A stretch of DNA of 57,356 nucleotides from positions 1-57,356 of the forward strand of contig JANYEY010000037.1 of assembly GCA_025359685.1 (NCBI GenBank), written 5' to 3'. A model generated the notes under the pieces. The model searched no databases and was not told the origin of the DNA. It was given only the letters and a program-made list of their open reading frames with translations. Position numbers and translations under genes: made by a program. Positions 19,336 to 30,036 of the stretch are shown here, piece after piece. Every line of letters begins with the position of its first letter. The stretch's first letter is position 1. The stretch comes from Sphingomonadaceae bacterium (GTDB lineage: Bacteria > Pseudomonadota > Alphaproteobacteria > Sphingomonadales > Sphingomonadaceae).

Positions 19336-21762
19336 ATGAGTGCGCTTCCCATCCATACTGTCCTGCCCGATCTGCTGGCGGCGCTGCGCAATGGCACGTC
19401 CGCCGTGCTGATCGCGCCGCCGGGTGCGGGGAAGACGACTGCGGTCGCTCCGGCAATCCTGGGCGAGCCGTGGTGCACCGGCACCGTCATCGTCTTGTCC
19501 CCGCGCCGGATCGCCGCGCGCGCGGCTGCAGAGCGGATGGCGGAGCTGATGGGCGAACCGGCGGGCGAGACGATCGGCTACCTGACCCGGCTCGACAGCA
19601 AGCGCAGCGCCAAAACCCGCGTGCTGGTGATGACCGAGGCAATCTTCGTCGCGACCATCCTCAAGGATCCCGAACTCGCCGGGGTTTCGGCAGTACTGTT
19701 CGACGAGGCGCACGAACGCCACCTCGACAGCGATCTCGGCTTGGCGCTGGCAATCGAAAGCGCGAGCGTGCTGCGTGAAGACCTGCGGCTGGTGGTGATG
19801 TCGGCGACAATCGACGGCACGCGGTTTGCCAGCCTGCTCGGAGATGCCCCGGTGATCGAAAGTGAGGGCAAGGCCTTTCCGCTCGACATCCGGTGGCTCA
19901 GCGCGCGGCCCGAAGTGCGCCTCGACGATGCGATGTCCAGTGCAATCCTGACTGCGTGGCGAGAGGAGCGAGGCGATGTGCTCGCTTTCCTCCCTGGCGT
20001 GGGCGAAATCGAGCGGACTCGCGAGCGGCTGGCCGAAAAGCTGCCCACCGCGCTGGTGCTGCCGTTGCACGGCCAAGTCGAACCAGCCGCTCAGCGCGCC
20101 GCGATCCGGCGTGATCCCGAAGGACGGCGCCGAATCGTGCTGGCAACTGCAATTGCCGAAACCTCGCTCACGCTCGATGGCGTTTCAGTGGTGGTCGATG
20201 CCGGGCTCTCGCGCCGCGCCGAGTTCGACAAGGCCGCGGGGGTGACGCGGCTGGTAACGCACCGCGCCTCGCAGGCCGCCGCCGACCAGCGCGCAGGCCG
20301 CGCGGCGCGGCAAGGGCCCGGGGTTGCTTACCGGTTGTGGGAAGAAGCCGCGCATCCGGGGCGCGCAGCATTCGATCCGCCCGAGATGCTGACTTCGGAC
20401 CTCGCGCCGCTACTGCTGAGCCTGGCGCAATGGGGTGCCGCAAATCCGGCCGGGCTGGCCTGGATCGACCCGCCGCCCGCTGCAGCATTGGCCGCAGCAT
20501 CGCAGTCATTGCAGGCACTTGGTGCGATCGATGCGCAGGGCAAGATCACGCCGCACGGGCGCAGCATGGCCGGACTGCCGATGGCGCCGCCGCTCGCGCA
20601 CATGCTGCTTTATGCTGCGCAGCATGGCACCGCGCCGGTTGCAGCAAAACTGGCGCTGTTGCTGCAAGAACGCGGGCTCGGCGGGCGGGGTGACGATCTC
20701 GCCGCGCGGCTCGACCGGTGGGAGCGTGACCGTTCGGGCAGGAGCGAGGCTTCGCGCAAGCTGGCTGCGCGGTGGGCCAAGCTGGTAGGCGGTAAAGATG
20801 CCGCGCCTCCTCCGCTCGGCGTGCTGCTCGCCGAAGCCTATCCGGACAACATCGCTCGCCGCCGCTCGCCCGGTGGCGAAGAATGGCTGACCTCTGGCGG
20901 GCGCGGCCTGCGGCTTGATCCGGCATCGCCGCTCGCCCGGGCTGAATGGCTGGCCGTCGGTGAGGCGCAGGGCGAGGCCAAGGGCGCGCGGATAACTGGT
21001 GCCATTGCGCTGGATGAGCCCGAGGTCACCACATGGCTGCCGCATCGCCTTGAGCGACGGACCGCGCTGCGCTGGGTTGCGGATGAACGCCGGGTCGAAG
21101 CGCTGCTCGAGACGCGGCTGGGCGCCATCACCCTGTCGCGCGGGCCCGATCCGGCTCCGAACTCGGCCGAAATCCGATCATTTCTGGTGGACCGGATCAG
21201 GGCTGACGGATTTGAACTGGTGCCGCTCCAGTCGGCCAGCAAGGCCTTGCTCAAACGCGCGCGCTTTGCCTGTCTTGAGACCTTGTCCGAAGAAGCGCTG
21301 CTCGCCGACCTCGAACAGTGGCTCGGTCCGCTGTTGTCGCGCCGGCTCGACGAGCTTAAGCCGCAGCAACTGCACGATGCCCTGCTGTCCCGGCTCGATT
21401 ATGCCCAGCGCCAGCAGCTCGACCAGCTCGCCCCGCCGCAGTTCACCAGTCCGGCGGGCACCAGCCACGGCATCGATTACGCCGATCCTGGCGGGCCGTC
21501 GGTAGAACTAAGGGTCCAGGCGCTGTTCGGGCTCGACCGCAATCCCACCTTCGGCAACCCGCCGCAGCCGCTGTTGCTCAAGCTGACCGATCCGGGGGGC
21601 AAGCCGTTGCAGACCACCCGCGATCTGTCCGGCTTCTGGCGCGGGTCGTGGCGCGATGTGCAGCGCGACATGAAGGGGCGCTATCCCAAGCACCGCTGGC
21701 CCGACACGCCGTGGACCGAAGCGCCGAGCCTGAAGACGAAGAACGCATTTAACCGCACTTGA
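19336..21762 (+). CDS. hrpB: ATP-dependent helicase HrpB
   Basis: An 808-residue DEAH-box helicase of the HrpB family. Motif I is APPGAGKTTAVAPA, motif II FDEAHERHLDSD, motif III MSATIDG and motif VI QRAGRAARQGPG; the HrpB-specific C-terminal domain occupies the last 150 residues. HrpB has RNA-helicase-like motifs, but its substrate is not defined; loss is tolerated in E. coli. The gene follows the aldo/keto reductase by 10 bp. Length fits the family (about 810). Confidence 0.94.
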   Translation: MSALPIHTVLPDLLAALRNGTSAVLIAPPGAGKTTAVAPAILGEPWCTGTVIVLSPRRIAARAAAERMAELMGEPAGETIGYLTRLDSKRSAKTRVLVMTEAIFVATILKDPELAGVSAVLFDEAHERHLDSDLGLALAIESASVLREDLRLVVMSATIDGTRFASLLGDAPVIESEGKAFPLDIRWLSARPEVRLDDAMSSAILTAWREERGDVLAFLPGVGEIERTRERLAEKLPTALVLPLHGQVEPAAQRAAIRRDPEGRRRIVLATAIAETSLTLDGVSVVVDAGLSRRAEFDKAAGVTRLVTHRASQAAADQRAGRAARQGPGVAYRLWEEAAHPGRAAFDPPEMLTSDLAPLLLSLAQWGAANPAGLAWIDPPPAAALAAASQSLQALGAIDAQGKITPHGRSMAGLPMAPPLAHMLLYAAQHGTAPVAAKLALLLQERGLGGRGDDLAARLDRWERDRSGRSEASRKLAARWAKLVGGKDAAPPPLGVLLAEAYPDNIARRRSPGGEEWLTSGGRGLRLDPASPLARAEWLAVGEAQGEAKGARITGAIALDEPEVTTWLPHRLERRTALRWVADERRVEALLETRLGAITLSRGPDPAPNSAEIRSFLVDRIRADGFELVPLQSASKALLKRARFACLETLSEEALLADLEQWLGPLLSRRLDELKPQQLHDALLSRLDYAQRQQLDQLAPPQFTSPAGTSHGIDYADPGGPSVELRVQALFGLDRNPTFGNPPQPLLLKLTDPGGKPLQTTRDLSGFWRGSWRDVQRDMKGRYPKHRWPDTPWTEAPSLKTKNAFNRT

Positions 21763-21794
21763 TTCGCCGCGCGTTTCGACGCAAGCGAGGCACC

Positions 21795-22073
21795 ATGTTA
21801 GCACGCATCTTCCAGCGCCCCAAAAACGCCATGCAATCGGGCAAGGCCCGGCTGGGCGAATGGATCCTCGAATTCGCGCCCGCCGAAGCCAAGCGGCCCG
21901 ATCCGCTGATGGGCTGGGCCGGGTCGGGCGACACCCAGGCGCAGGTGCAGCTGAAGTTTGCCAGCGCCGAAGCCGCACAGGCCTATGCCGACAAATACGG
22001 CATCGCCGCCGAAGTGCACGTGACCCCGCCGCGCCGCCTAAAACTGCAGGCTTACGCCGACAATTTTCGCTGA
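21795..22073 (+). CDS. NADH dehydrogenase accessory subunit, NDUFS4-like
   Basis: A 92-residue protein of the ETC complex I subunit family, the alphaproteobacterial counterpart of mitochondrial 18-kDa NDUFS4. The conserved MQSGKARLGEWILEF, PLMGWAGSGDT and FASAEAAQAYADKYG blocks are present in order. It stabilises the peripheral arm of complex I. The start at ATG 21795 follows GAGG; an in-frame TTG further upstream overlaps the end of hrpB. No other nuo genes are nearby, as usual for this accessory subunit. Confidence 0.9.
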   Translation: MLARIFQRPKNAMQSGKARLGEWILEFAPAEAKRPDPLMGWAGSGDTQAQVQLKFASAEAAQAYADKYGIAAEVHVTPPRRLKLQAYADNFR

Positions 22074-22081
22074 AGGCGGTC

Positions 22082-22200
22082 TGAAGCGGGCCAGCGGACT
22101 GGCTTGGGTCGCGCTGTGAGACAGCCCGCCGACCCGCTTCATGGCCACTCCGGAAGGGGTGAGGCCATTGTCGGTCGCCACGATTCGTAACCGGCCGACA
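22082..22200. other. Three consecutive stem-loops upstream of the SRP RNA
   Basis: This non-coding stretch holds three adjoining hairpins: TGAAGCGGG (22082) pairs with CCCGCTTCA (22133-22141) around an inner GCTGT-GAG-ACAGC; ATGGCCACTCC (22141-22151) folds over a GGAA tetraloop onto GGGGT and GGCCAT (to 22168); TGTCGG (22169) pairs with CCGACA (22195-22200). They may be the terminator region of the NDUFS4-like gene or a small structured RNA. There is no T-run. Confidence 0.4.
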
Positions 22201-22266
22201 TTCAGCGTTTAGGTCCTTGCCGGGCCGCAGACTTGCGCAAACGCGACACTGCCGCCATATGCGCCG

Positions 22267-22357
22267 CCGGGAGTCGGTCGGACGTTTGCGCTCGCCAACC
22301 TGGTCAGGTCCGGAAGGAAGCAGCCACAACGGGTTGCGGCGGGTCGGCCGGCTCCTT
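22267..22357 (+). ncRNA. ffs: Signal recognition particle RNA (small bacterial type)
   Basis: The universal SRP domain IV core is present (GGTCAGGTCCGGAAGG at 22302-22317, then AAGCAGCC). Outside it, GGGAGTCGG (from 22269) pairs with CCGGCTCC (22348-22355) allowing one G-U pair, and GCCAACC pairs with GGTTGCGGC, giving one long hairpin of about 90 nt typical of the 4.5S class. It binds Ffh and targets ribosomes to the membrane. Ends are approximate to within about 5 nt. It sits upstream of dnaX on the same strand, as in many alphaproteobacteria. Confidence 0.93.
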
Positions 22358-22358
22358 C

Positions 22359-22500
22359 GGGTGCGTCGTGATTTGCCTCAGAGCGGGCTGCAAACGGCGA
22401 CTTTCTGCGCTTCCGGTGCTCACGACCCAAATGGTCGCTGCGCGCCGGTTCTCGAAATCCACCATTTTCGCTCCGCCCTGAGCCAAATCACGACACACCC
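22359..22500. repeat. Palindromic element with 23-bp terminal inverted repeats
   Basis: Arms at 22359-22381 and 22478-22500 are inverted copies with 2 mismatches in 23 (core GTCGTGATTTG and CAAATCACGAC). The 96-bp centre has a second partial symmetry around CGACCCAAATGGTCG. It starts just beyond ffs and ends 38 bp before dnaX. Size and structure suggest a MITE- or REP-like repeat; no target-site duplication is evident. Transcribed, it would form a long hairpin in the dnaX leader. Confidence 0.7.
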
Positions 22501-22538
22501 TTCGACAAAACCAAGGGCTGGGCTTACCCTGCAATGCA

Positions 22539-24290
22539 ATGAGCGATTCCCCTGAACATTTTGCCGACGAACCTGAAGACGACGCACCTTCCGCTGAGGA
22601 ACTTGAGGCGGCCGGTCAGGAATCGATGTTCGGTGCGCACGAGCCCGGGCCTGTCGCGCCGCCCTCGGCCGCACCAGCTGTAGCCGCCCAGCCCTATCGC
22701 GTCCTCGCGCGCAAATATCGGCCGCAGACCTTTTCCGAGCTGCTCGGGCAGGATGCGATGGTGCAGACGCTGGGCAACGCGATCAAGCGCGACCGGCTGG
22801 CGCATGCCTTCCTGATGACCGGGGTGCGCGGGGTGGGCAAAACCTCCACCGCGCGGCTGATCGCCAAAGCATTGAACTGCGTCGGTCCCGATGGGCAAGG
22901 CGGGCCGACGATCGATCCCTGCGGGGTGTGCGAGCCCTGCATCGCCATCGCCGAGGGCCGCCATATCGACGTGATCGAGATGGACGCGGCAAGCCACACC
23001 GGCGTCGACGACGTGCGCGAGATTATCGAGGCGGTGCGCTATTCCGCTGTCTCGGCGCGCTACAAGATCTACATCATCGACGAAGTCCACATGCTCAGCC
23101 GCAATGCCTTCAATGCGCTGCTCAAGACGCTGGAAGAGCCGCCGCCGCACGTGAAGTTCCTGTTCGCCACAACCGAGGTGGACAAGCTGCCGGTCACGGT
23201 GCTCAGCCGCTGCCAGCGCTTCGACCTCAGGCGCCTGTCGGCTGAGCTGCTGGTCGAGAACTTCGCGATGATCTGCCGCGCCGAGGGGATCGAGGCCGAG
23301 GCCGAGGCGCTGGCGATGATCGCCTCCGCAGCCGAGGGATCGGCGCGCGACGGACAGTCGATCCTGGACCAGGCGATCGCGCATGCCGATCTGGGCGGGC
23401 AGCAGGGTGTGACCGCCGAACAGGTTCGCGACATGCTCGGGCTCGCCGACAAGGGCGCGCAGCGGCGGCTGTTCGGCGCGCTCCTGGCGGGCGAAGGTGC
23501 GACTCTGCTCGAACTGGTGGATCAGCAATTTTCACTCGGGGTGGAGCCGCTCGCGCTGATGCGTTCGGCGCTCGAACTGGTGCACCGGATCACAGTCTGC
23601 CAGCTTGGCAAGGGCGAGGCCGATGCCGCGTCAACCGAAGAACGCGAGGCGATCGAAGGTTGGGCGCAAAGCCTGTCCGCGGGGCAACTCCACCGTCTGT
23701 GGCAATTGCTGCTCAAGGGCCATGACGAAGTGCGCGGCGCGCCCGATCCGCTGATCGCGGCCAAGATGGGACTGCTCAGGGTCCAGCACGCCAGCGACCT
23801 GCCCGATCCCGGCTCGCTGGCGAAACAGTTGGAGGAGCTGGCGGCGAACGGCCCGGCTGCGGCTCCGGCGGGCACCTCCGCTGCTCCCGTCGCCGCTGCA
23901 GCGCCGACCGGCATGGACTGGCCTGCGCTGATCAACACCGTCGAACAATCGGGCCAATTGCGCATGGCGCAGGTGATGCACGATTGGGTGCGGATTGCCG
24001 AACTCGTCCCCGGCGAGCTGACTTACGCGCTGACCCCCGGTTATCCGGGCGATCCCAGCTCGGAACTGCGCGACGCTTTGCTGCGCGCCACGGGCGAGCG
24101 CTGGCTGGTCACCCGGATCGAGGGCGAGGCCGCACCCGCGTTGCGTGACACCGCCGAAGCCGCTGCCGAGGCTGCGCGGGCGAGCCTGCTGCGCGATCCG
24201 CTGGTCGAAGCTGCATTCGCTGCCTTCCCTACGGCCGAACTAGTGGATGCCGAACCGCGCGTCGCGCACGGCGCAAACTGGAGAAACTGA
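22539..24290 (+). CDS. dnaX: DNA polymerase III subunit gamma/tau
   Basis: A 583-residue clamp-loader ATPase. A 50-residue acidic N-terminal extension precedes the AAA+ core (YRVLARKYRPQTFSELLGQ), with Walker A TGVRGVGKTS, a four-Cys zinc module (LNCVG ... CGVCEPC), Walker B IIDEVHMLS and sensor/Arg-finger VTVLSRCQRF. The C-terminal third carries an Ala/Pro linker and the tau-type domain. I see no A-rich slippery heptamer, so a frameshifted gamma form is not supported. It is followed at once by ybaB, a widespread pairing. Confidence 0.95.
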   Translation: MSDSPEHFADEPEDDAPSAEELEAAGQESMFGAHEPGPVAPPSAAPAVAAQPYRVLARKYRPQTFSELLGQDAMVQTLGNAIKRDRLAHAFLMTGVRGVGKTSTARLIAKALNCVGPDGQGGPTIDPCGVCEPCIAIAEGRHIDVIEMDAASHTGVDDVREIIEAVRYSAVSARYKIYIIDEVHMLSRNAFNALLKTLEEPPPHVKFLFATTEVDKLPVTVLSRCQRFDLRRLSAELLVENFAMICRAEGIEAEAEALAMIASAAEGSARDGQSILDQAIAHADLGGQQGVTAEQVRDMLGLADKGAQRRLFGALLAGEGATLLELVDQQFSLGVEPLALMRSALELVHRITVCQLGKGEADAASTEEREAIEGWAQSLSAGQLHRLWQLLLKGHDEVRGAPDPLIAAKMGLLRVQHASDLPDPGSLAKQLEELAANGPAAAPAGTSAAPVAAAAPTGMDWPALINTVEQSGQLRMAQVMHDWVRIAELVPGELTYALTPGYPGDPSSELRDALLRATGERWLVTRIEGEAAPALRDTAEAAAEAARASLLRDPLVEAAFAAFPTAELVDAEPRVAHGANWRN

Positions 24291-24291
24291 C

Positions 24292-24630
24292 GTGAAGTCG
24301 ATGGAAGAGATGCTCAAGGCGGCCCAGCAGGCCGCCGAGACCATCGAAAAGCAGATGACCGAAATGCAGGGCAAGCTTGACACGATCGAGGTCGAAGGCG
24401 CTGCGGGTGGCGGACTGGTCAAGATCCGCTGCTCGGCCAAGGGCCGCGTGCTCGGCATCGCGATTGACGACAGCCTGATGGCGCTCAGCGAAAAGCAGAT
24501 GCTCGAAGATCTGGTTGCGGCCGCGTTCAATGATGCGCGGGCAAAGGCCGATGCGATCTCCAGTCAGGAAATGACGCGGATGCAGCAGGGGATGGGCCTG
24601 CCGCCGGGCTTCAAACTGCCGGGGATGTAA
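24292..24630 (+). CDS. ybaB: YbaB/EbfC nucleoid-associated protein
   Basis: A 112-residue small DNA-binding protein that forms homodimers coating DNA. The sequence shows the N-terminal helix EEMLKAAQQAAETIEKQM, then VEGAAGGGLVKIRCSAKGRVLGIAIDD and the C-terminal PPGFKLPGM, all typical. I chose GTG 24292, one base after the dnaX stop and about 9 bp after GGAG; ATG 24301 is the alternative. Coupled to dnaX, as in many bacteria where dnaX-ybaB-recR form a unit; recR is not adjacent here. Confidence 0.93.
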   Translation: MKSMEEMLKAAQQAAETIEKQMTEMQGKLDTIEVEGAAGGGLVKIRCSAKGRVLGIAIDDSLMALSEKQMLEDLVAAAFNDARAKADAISSQEMTRMQQGMGLPPGFKLPGM

Positions 24631-24747
24631 GCCGCCGGTAGGTTGCGGTAGGTCGTTGGTCGAACAAGAATCCGGATCAAGTGTAATAGCACTACAACAC
24701 ACCAAGGTGGGTCGCGCCAAACAAGTCAACCAATAGGGGTTTTTGTC

Positions 24748-26781
24748 ATGCGTCACCTGTTTCTGCCGCTCGCCGCTGTGCTGCTTTCGACCAGCGGGCT
24801 CAGCCAGGTGCCCAAGGATCAGCTCGACAAGCCCCCGGCAAACGCCAGGCACTTCACTATCCAGTCGACCGGCGGCAAGCATGGCGATGAATGGTCGTGG
24901 CAGCTGCCCGACGGGACCCGCAAGGCGCGATTCAGTATGAACCTGCGCGGCCAGGTGTGGGAGGAAGACTATACCGGTAAGCCGGGTGCTGATGGATTTC
25001 CGGCCAAAGTCACCATCCGCGGCGTCTCCCCGCAAGGCGATGTGAACGAGACCTTCAACCTGGCCGGCGCGGTGGCCAACTGGCAAAGCCCGATCGACCA
25101 CGGCAGCAACGATGCGGCGCGTGGGCGGTTCTATACGACGCTGGGCGGACCGATGGACACCAACGCCTGGCTTATCGAGCGCCTGCTCGCCAGACCCTCG
25201 CATTCGATGAACTTGCTGCCCGGCGGCGAGGCGCGGGCCGAAAAGCTGACCACGATGGTCGTCGGCAAAGGCAAGACCGCCAAGCCGATCACGCTGTGGC
25301 AAGTGGTGGGCGTCTCGAACACCCCGGTGCCGATCTGGACCGATGCCAAGGGCAAGTTCTTTGCTGTGGCCAATGGTATGGCCTGGTTGCCCGATGGCTA
25401 TACCGATGAGCAGGCGCGGATGGAGAAGGTTCAGTCTGAAGCGCTCGGCGCGCAGGCGCCGCTGCTGCTCAAGCGGCTGGTCACCGTGCCCAAGACGCCG
25501 GTTGCCTTTGCCCACGTCAAACTGTTCGATGCCGATAACCAGCGCTTCCTCACCGACCAGACAGTGGTGGTAAACGGCACGAAGATCGTCGCAGTGGGCC
25601 CGGCCGGGTCAACCCCGATCCCGGCCGGCGCGAAAGTGTTCGATGGGACCGGCAAGACGCTGGTCCCCGGTATGTGGGATTGCCACATGCACGTGGGCGA
25701 CGATTACACCGGGCCGCAGGAGCTCTCGCTCGGCGTTACTTCGGTGCGCGATCCGGGCAATGACGATGTCATGACGATGGACCGGCGCGCGCGGGTTGCG
25801 GCCGGCAAGTTGCTGATGCCGCACGTCTATCCCAGCTCACTGATCGACGGGAAGGGGCCTTATACCGCGCAAGTTGCCAATGTCGCGACGAGCCAGGATC
25901 AGGCCATCGCGCTGGTCCGCCGGGCCAAGGCCAACGGCTTCACCGGGGTCAAGTTCTACGGCACCTTCGATGCACGCTGGCTGCCTGCCGCAATTGCCGA
26001 GGCGCACAAGCTTGGCCTCCATGTCCACGGCCATATCCCGCACGGCATCCGCACCAGCGAGGCGATTGCCGACGGCTATGACGAGGTTACCCACATCAAC
26101 TGGATCGTGATGGAAGGCGTGCCCGCCGACGTCCTGCCGACCGACAACGGCATCGGCCGCTTCGAAGGCCCGGGGCGGTATGCCAAGGACATGGACATGA
26201 AGGGCCCGGCCATGGCCGCGCTGGTCCAGACGATGGCGGCGAAGCACATCTATTCAGATCCCACGATGGTTGCCTTCGAAGGGCTCTACGTGCCCGATAA
26301 CGGTGACCTGTCGCCCAGCTACGCACCGTTCGTGGGCACGCTGCCATCGTCGGTCGAGCGCGGGTTCCGCAGTGGCGGGTTCGCCGTGCCGGCCGGGCTC
26401 ACCCGCGCCGATTACCGCGCCAGCTGGGCCAAAATGGTCGAGCTGCTCGGCCTCATGCACAAGGCCGGCGTGCCGATCGTGGCGGGGACCGACGGCAGCG
26501 GGATCGAGATCATCCACGAACTCGAAATCTACCTGCAAGCCGGGTTCACCCCGGCCGAGGCACTGGCGGCGGCCACCATCGTGCCCGCACGGATGGTCGG
26601 GGCGGACAAGACCACCGGCTCGATCGCGGTGGGCAAGAACGCCGATCTGGTGCTGGTCGAAGGCGATCCCGAAGCGCGGATCGGCGATCTGCGGCAAACC
26701 CGCTGGGTGATGATCGACGGCAAGCTGCTCAATGCGGACGAACTTCGTTCGGCGACCGGTTTTTCGGGGCGGCCGCACTAA
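24748..26781 (+). CDS. Secreted amidohydrolase with N-terminal extension
   Basis: A 677-residue protein with a signal peptide (MRHLFLPLAAVLLSTSGLS). Residues about 25-235 are an extra domain I cannot name. The amidohydrolase TIM barrel follows: metal ligands in DCHMHVG (about 311-317), the likely carboxylated Lys in GVKFYG, His in HVHGHIP and VTHINW, and Asp in AGTDGSG (about 581). C-terminal GKNADLVLVEGDPEARI is the usual closing strand. Related enzymes cleave prolyl dipeptides, organophosphates or cyclic amides; the substrate here is unknown. Confidence 0.87.
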   Translation: MRHLFLPLAAVLLSTSGLSQVPKDQLDKPPANARHFTIQSTGGKHGDEWSWQLPDGTRKARFSMNLRGQVWEEDYTGKPGADGFPAKVTIRGVSPQGDVNETFNLAGAVANWQSPIDHGSNDAARGRFYTTLGGPMDTNAWLIERLLARPSHSMNLLPGGEARAEKLTTMVVGKGKTAKPITLWQVVGVSNTPVPIWTDAKGKFFAVANGMAWLPDGYTDEQARMEKVQSEALGAQAPLLLKRLVTVPKTPVAFAHVKLFDADNQRFLTDQTVVVNGTKIVAVGPAGSTPIPAGAKVFDGTGKTLVPGMWDCHMHVGDDYTGPQELSLGVTSVRDPGNDDVMTMDRRARVAAGKLLMPHVYPSSLIDGKGPYTAQVANVATSQDQAIALVRRAKANGFTGVKFYGTFDARWLPAAIAEAHKLGLHVHGHIPHGIRTSEAIADGYDEVTHINWIVMEGVPADVLPTDNGIGRFEGPGRYAKDMDMKGPAMAALVQTMAAKHIYSDPTMVAFEGLYVPDNGDLSPSYAPFVGTLPSSVERGFRSGGFAVPAGLTRADYRASWAKMVELLGLMHKAGVPIVAGTDGSGIEIIHELEIYLQAGFTPAEALAAATIVPARMVGADKTTGSIAVGKNADLVLVEGDPEARIGDLRQTRWVMIDGKLLNADELRSATGFSGRPH

Positions 26782-26800
26782 GTTAGGGACTGTCCTTAGA

Positions 26801-26899
26801 TTATCGGTTTTGCGGATGCTCCCCCATGCGTTGGGGGAGCAGCCAGATCAGCGCGCCAATCACGGCAAGCAGCACGAAGGCTGCTATCGGGCGGCTCAT
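26801..26899 (-). CDS. Small single-TM protein (32 aa)
   Basis: A 32-residue ORF, MSRPIAAFVLLAVIGALIW then LLPQRMGEHPQNR, with one strong hydrophobic helix and a polar C-terminus. It has an excellent GGAAGGA ribosome binding site 6 bp before the ATG, which is the main reason to believe it. It is antisense to the gap between the amidohydrolase and lon. The 3' half coincides with a perfect 9-bp inverted repeat (GCTCCCCCA/TGGGGGAGC) that may itself be a terminator. Function unknown; coding status is uncertain. Confidence 0.45.
   Translation of the reverse strand: MSRPIAAFVLLAVIGALIWLLPQRMGEHPQNR
26818..26840. terminator. Stem-loop after the amidohydrolase gene
   Basis: A perfect 9-bp stem, GCTCCCCCA (26818-26826) with TGGGGGAGC (26832-26840) and a 5-nt loop, begins 36 bp after the amidohydrolase stop. 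It lacks a T-run, so termination is only probable; it also overlaps the small antisense ORF. Confidence 0.4.
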
Positions 26900-27026
26900 T
26901 GCCCGTCCTTCCACAGCCGCGCGCATTGTCCCCATTGCAGCGCGGCAAGGGCAGTCCCATATTCGTTTCAACACGCGGGATTCACTCGCTCGGCGCACTT
27001 TGGGCTGCCGCCAGATTGGAATTGCT

Positions 27027-29438
<2,412 letters not shown>

Positions 29439-29470
29439 AGTGCAGTCAGTCTGGCGTAAATGAGTTGCGA

Positions 29471-29499
29471 CAGGGGATGCTGCAATGCGGCATCCCCTG
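29471..29499 (+). terminator. Stem-loop downstream of lon
   Basis: CAGGGGATGC (29471-29480) pairs perfectly with GCATCCCCTG (29490-29499) over a 9-nt loop, 33 bp after the lon stop. There is no following T-run, so it may stabilise the mRNA end or attenuate rather than terminate cleanly. Confidence 0.45.
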
Positions 29500-29579
29500 C
29501 TTGCAATGGATTGTGGCCAAACATGTCTCAAAATGGCGGAATTTCGTGGATAATTCACGATGAACTGCGCGGTTTAGCT

Positions 29580-29608
29580 TTGACAGCCCCGGTAAAAGCC
29601 GCTCAATT
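29580..29608 (+). promoter_or_regulatory. Candidate promoter of the HU gene
   Basis: A perfect TTGACA -35 box (29580-29585) is followed after 17 bp by a weak -10, TCAATT. The 13-mer TTGACAGCCCCGG occurs again upstream of tRNA-Asp, which supports use as a strong housekeeping promoter. The start site is inferred only. Confidence 0.4.
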
Positions 29609-29674
29609 CCTCGCCAGCTTTACGAGGCGAATCGCACTTTTACGTAAGCATCAACCAGGTAGGGGGTTCCCGAT

Positions 29675-29947
29675 ATGAACAAGAACGATCTGATCAGCGC
29701 AGTTGCCGACGCCAGCGGGCTCACCAAGAGCGACGCCACCAAGGCTGTCGAGGGTGTTTTCGACGCCATCTCGGGCGCGCTCAAGAAGGGTGATGAAGTC
29801 CGCCTCGTCGGCTTCGGCACCTTCTCGGTGGCCAAGCGCAAGGCTTCGACCGGCCGCAACCCGCGCACCGGCGAACCGATGAGCATCAAGGCTTCGTCGC
29901 AGCCCAAGTTCAAGGCCGGCAAGGGCCTGAAGGACGCCGTCAACTAA
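29675..29947 (+). CDS. hupB: DNA-binding protein HU
   Basis: A 90-residue nucleoid protein. The N-terminal helical body (MNKNDLISAVADASGLTKSDA) and the beta-arm region (VGFGTFSVAKRKASTGRNPRTGEPM) are intact, with the conserved GRNPRTG tip that intercalates into DNA and no IHF-specific features. It bends DNA as a dimer and compacts the chromosome. It lies 236 bp after lon with its own likely promoter and is closed by a strong terminator. Confidence 0.96.
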   Translation: MNKNDLISAVADASGLTKSDATKAVEGVFDAISGALKKGDEVRLVGFGTFSVAKRKASTGRNPRTGEPMSIKASSQPKFKAGKGLKDAVN

Positions 29948-29991
29948 GACGGCTTCCCGGGGCTGCGCCTCGCGGCCCTGCGCATGAAATC

Positions 29992-30024
29992 GCCGCGCTG
30001 GTTTTAGAACCAGCGCGGCTTTTT
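29992..30024 (+). terminator. Rho-independent terminator of hupB
   Basis: A perfect 12-bp stem, GCCGCGCTGGTT (29992-30003) with AACCAGCGCGGC (30008-30019), TTAG loop, followed directly by TTTTT. It lies 44 bp after the HU stop and is the clearest intrinsic terminator in the window. Confidence 0.93.
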
Positions 30025-30036
30025 CGTGGGTTGAGG

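Noticed and set aside
22539..24290. Programmed frameshifting in dnaX to make gamma.
   Set aside because: No A-rich slippery heptamer with a downstream stem was seen at the tau/gamma boundary.
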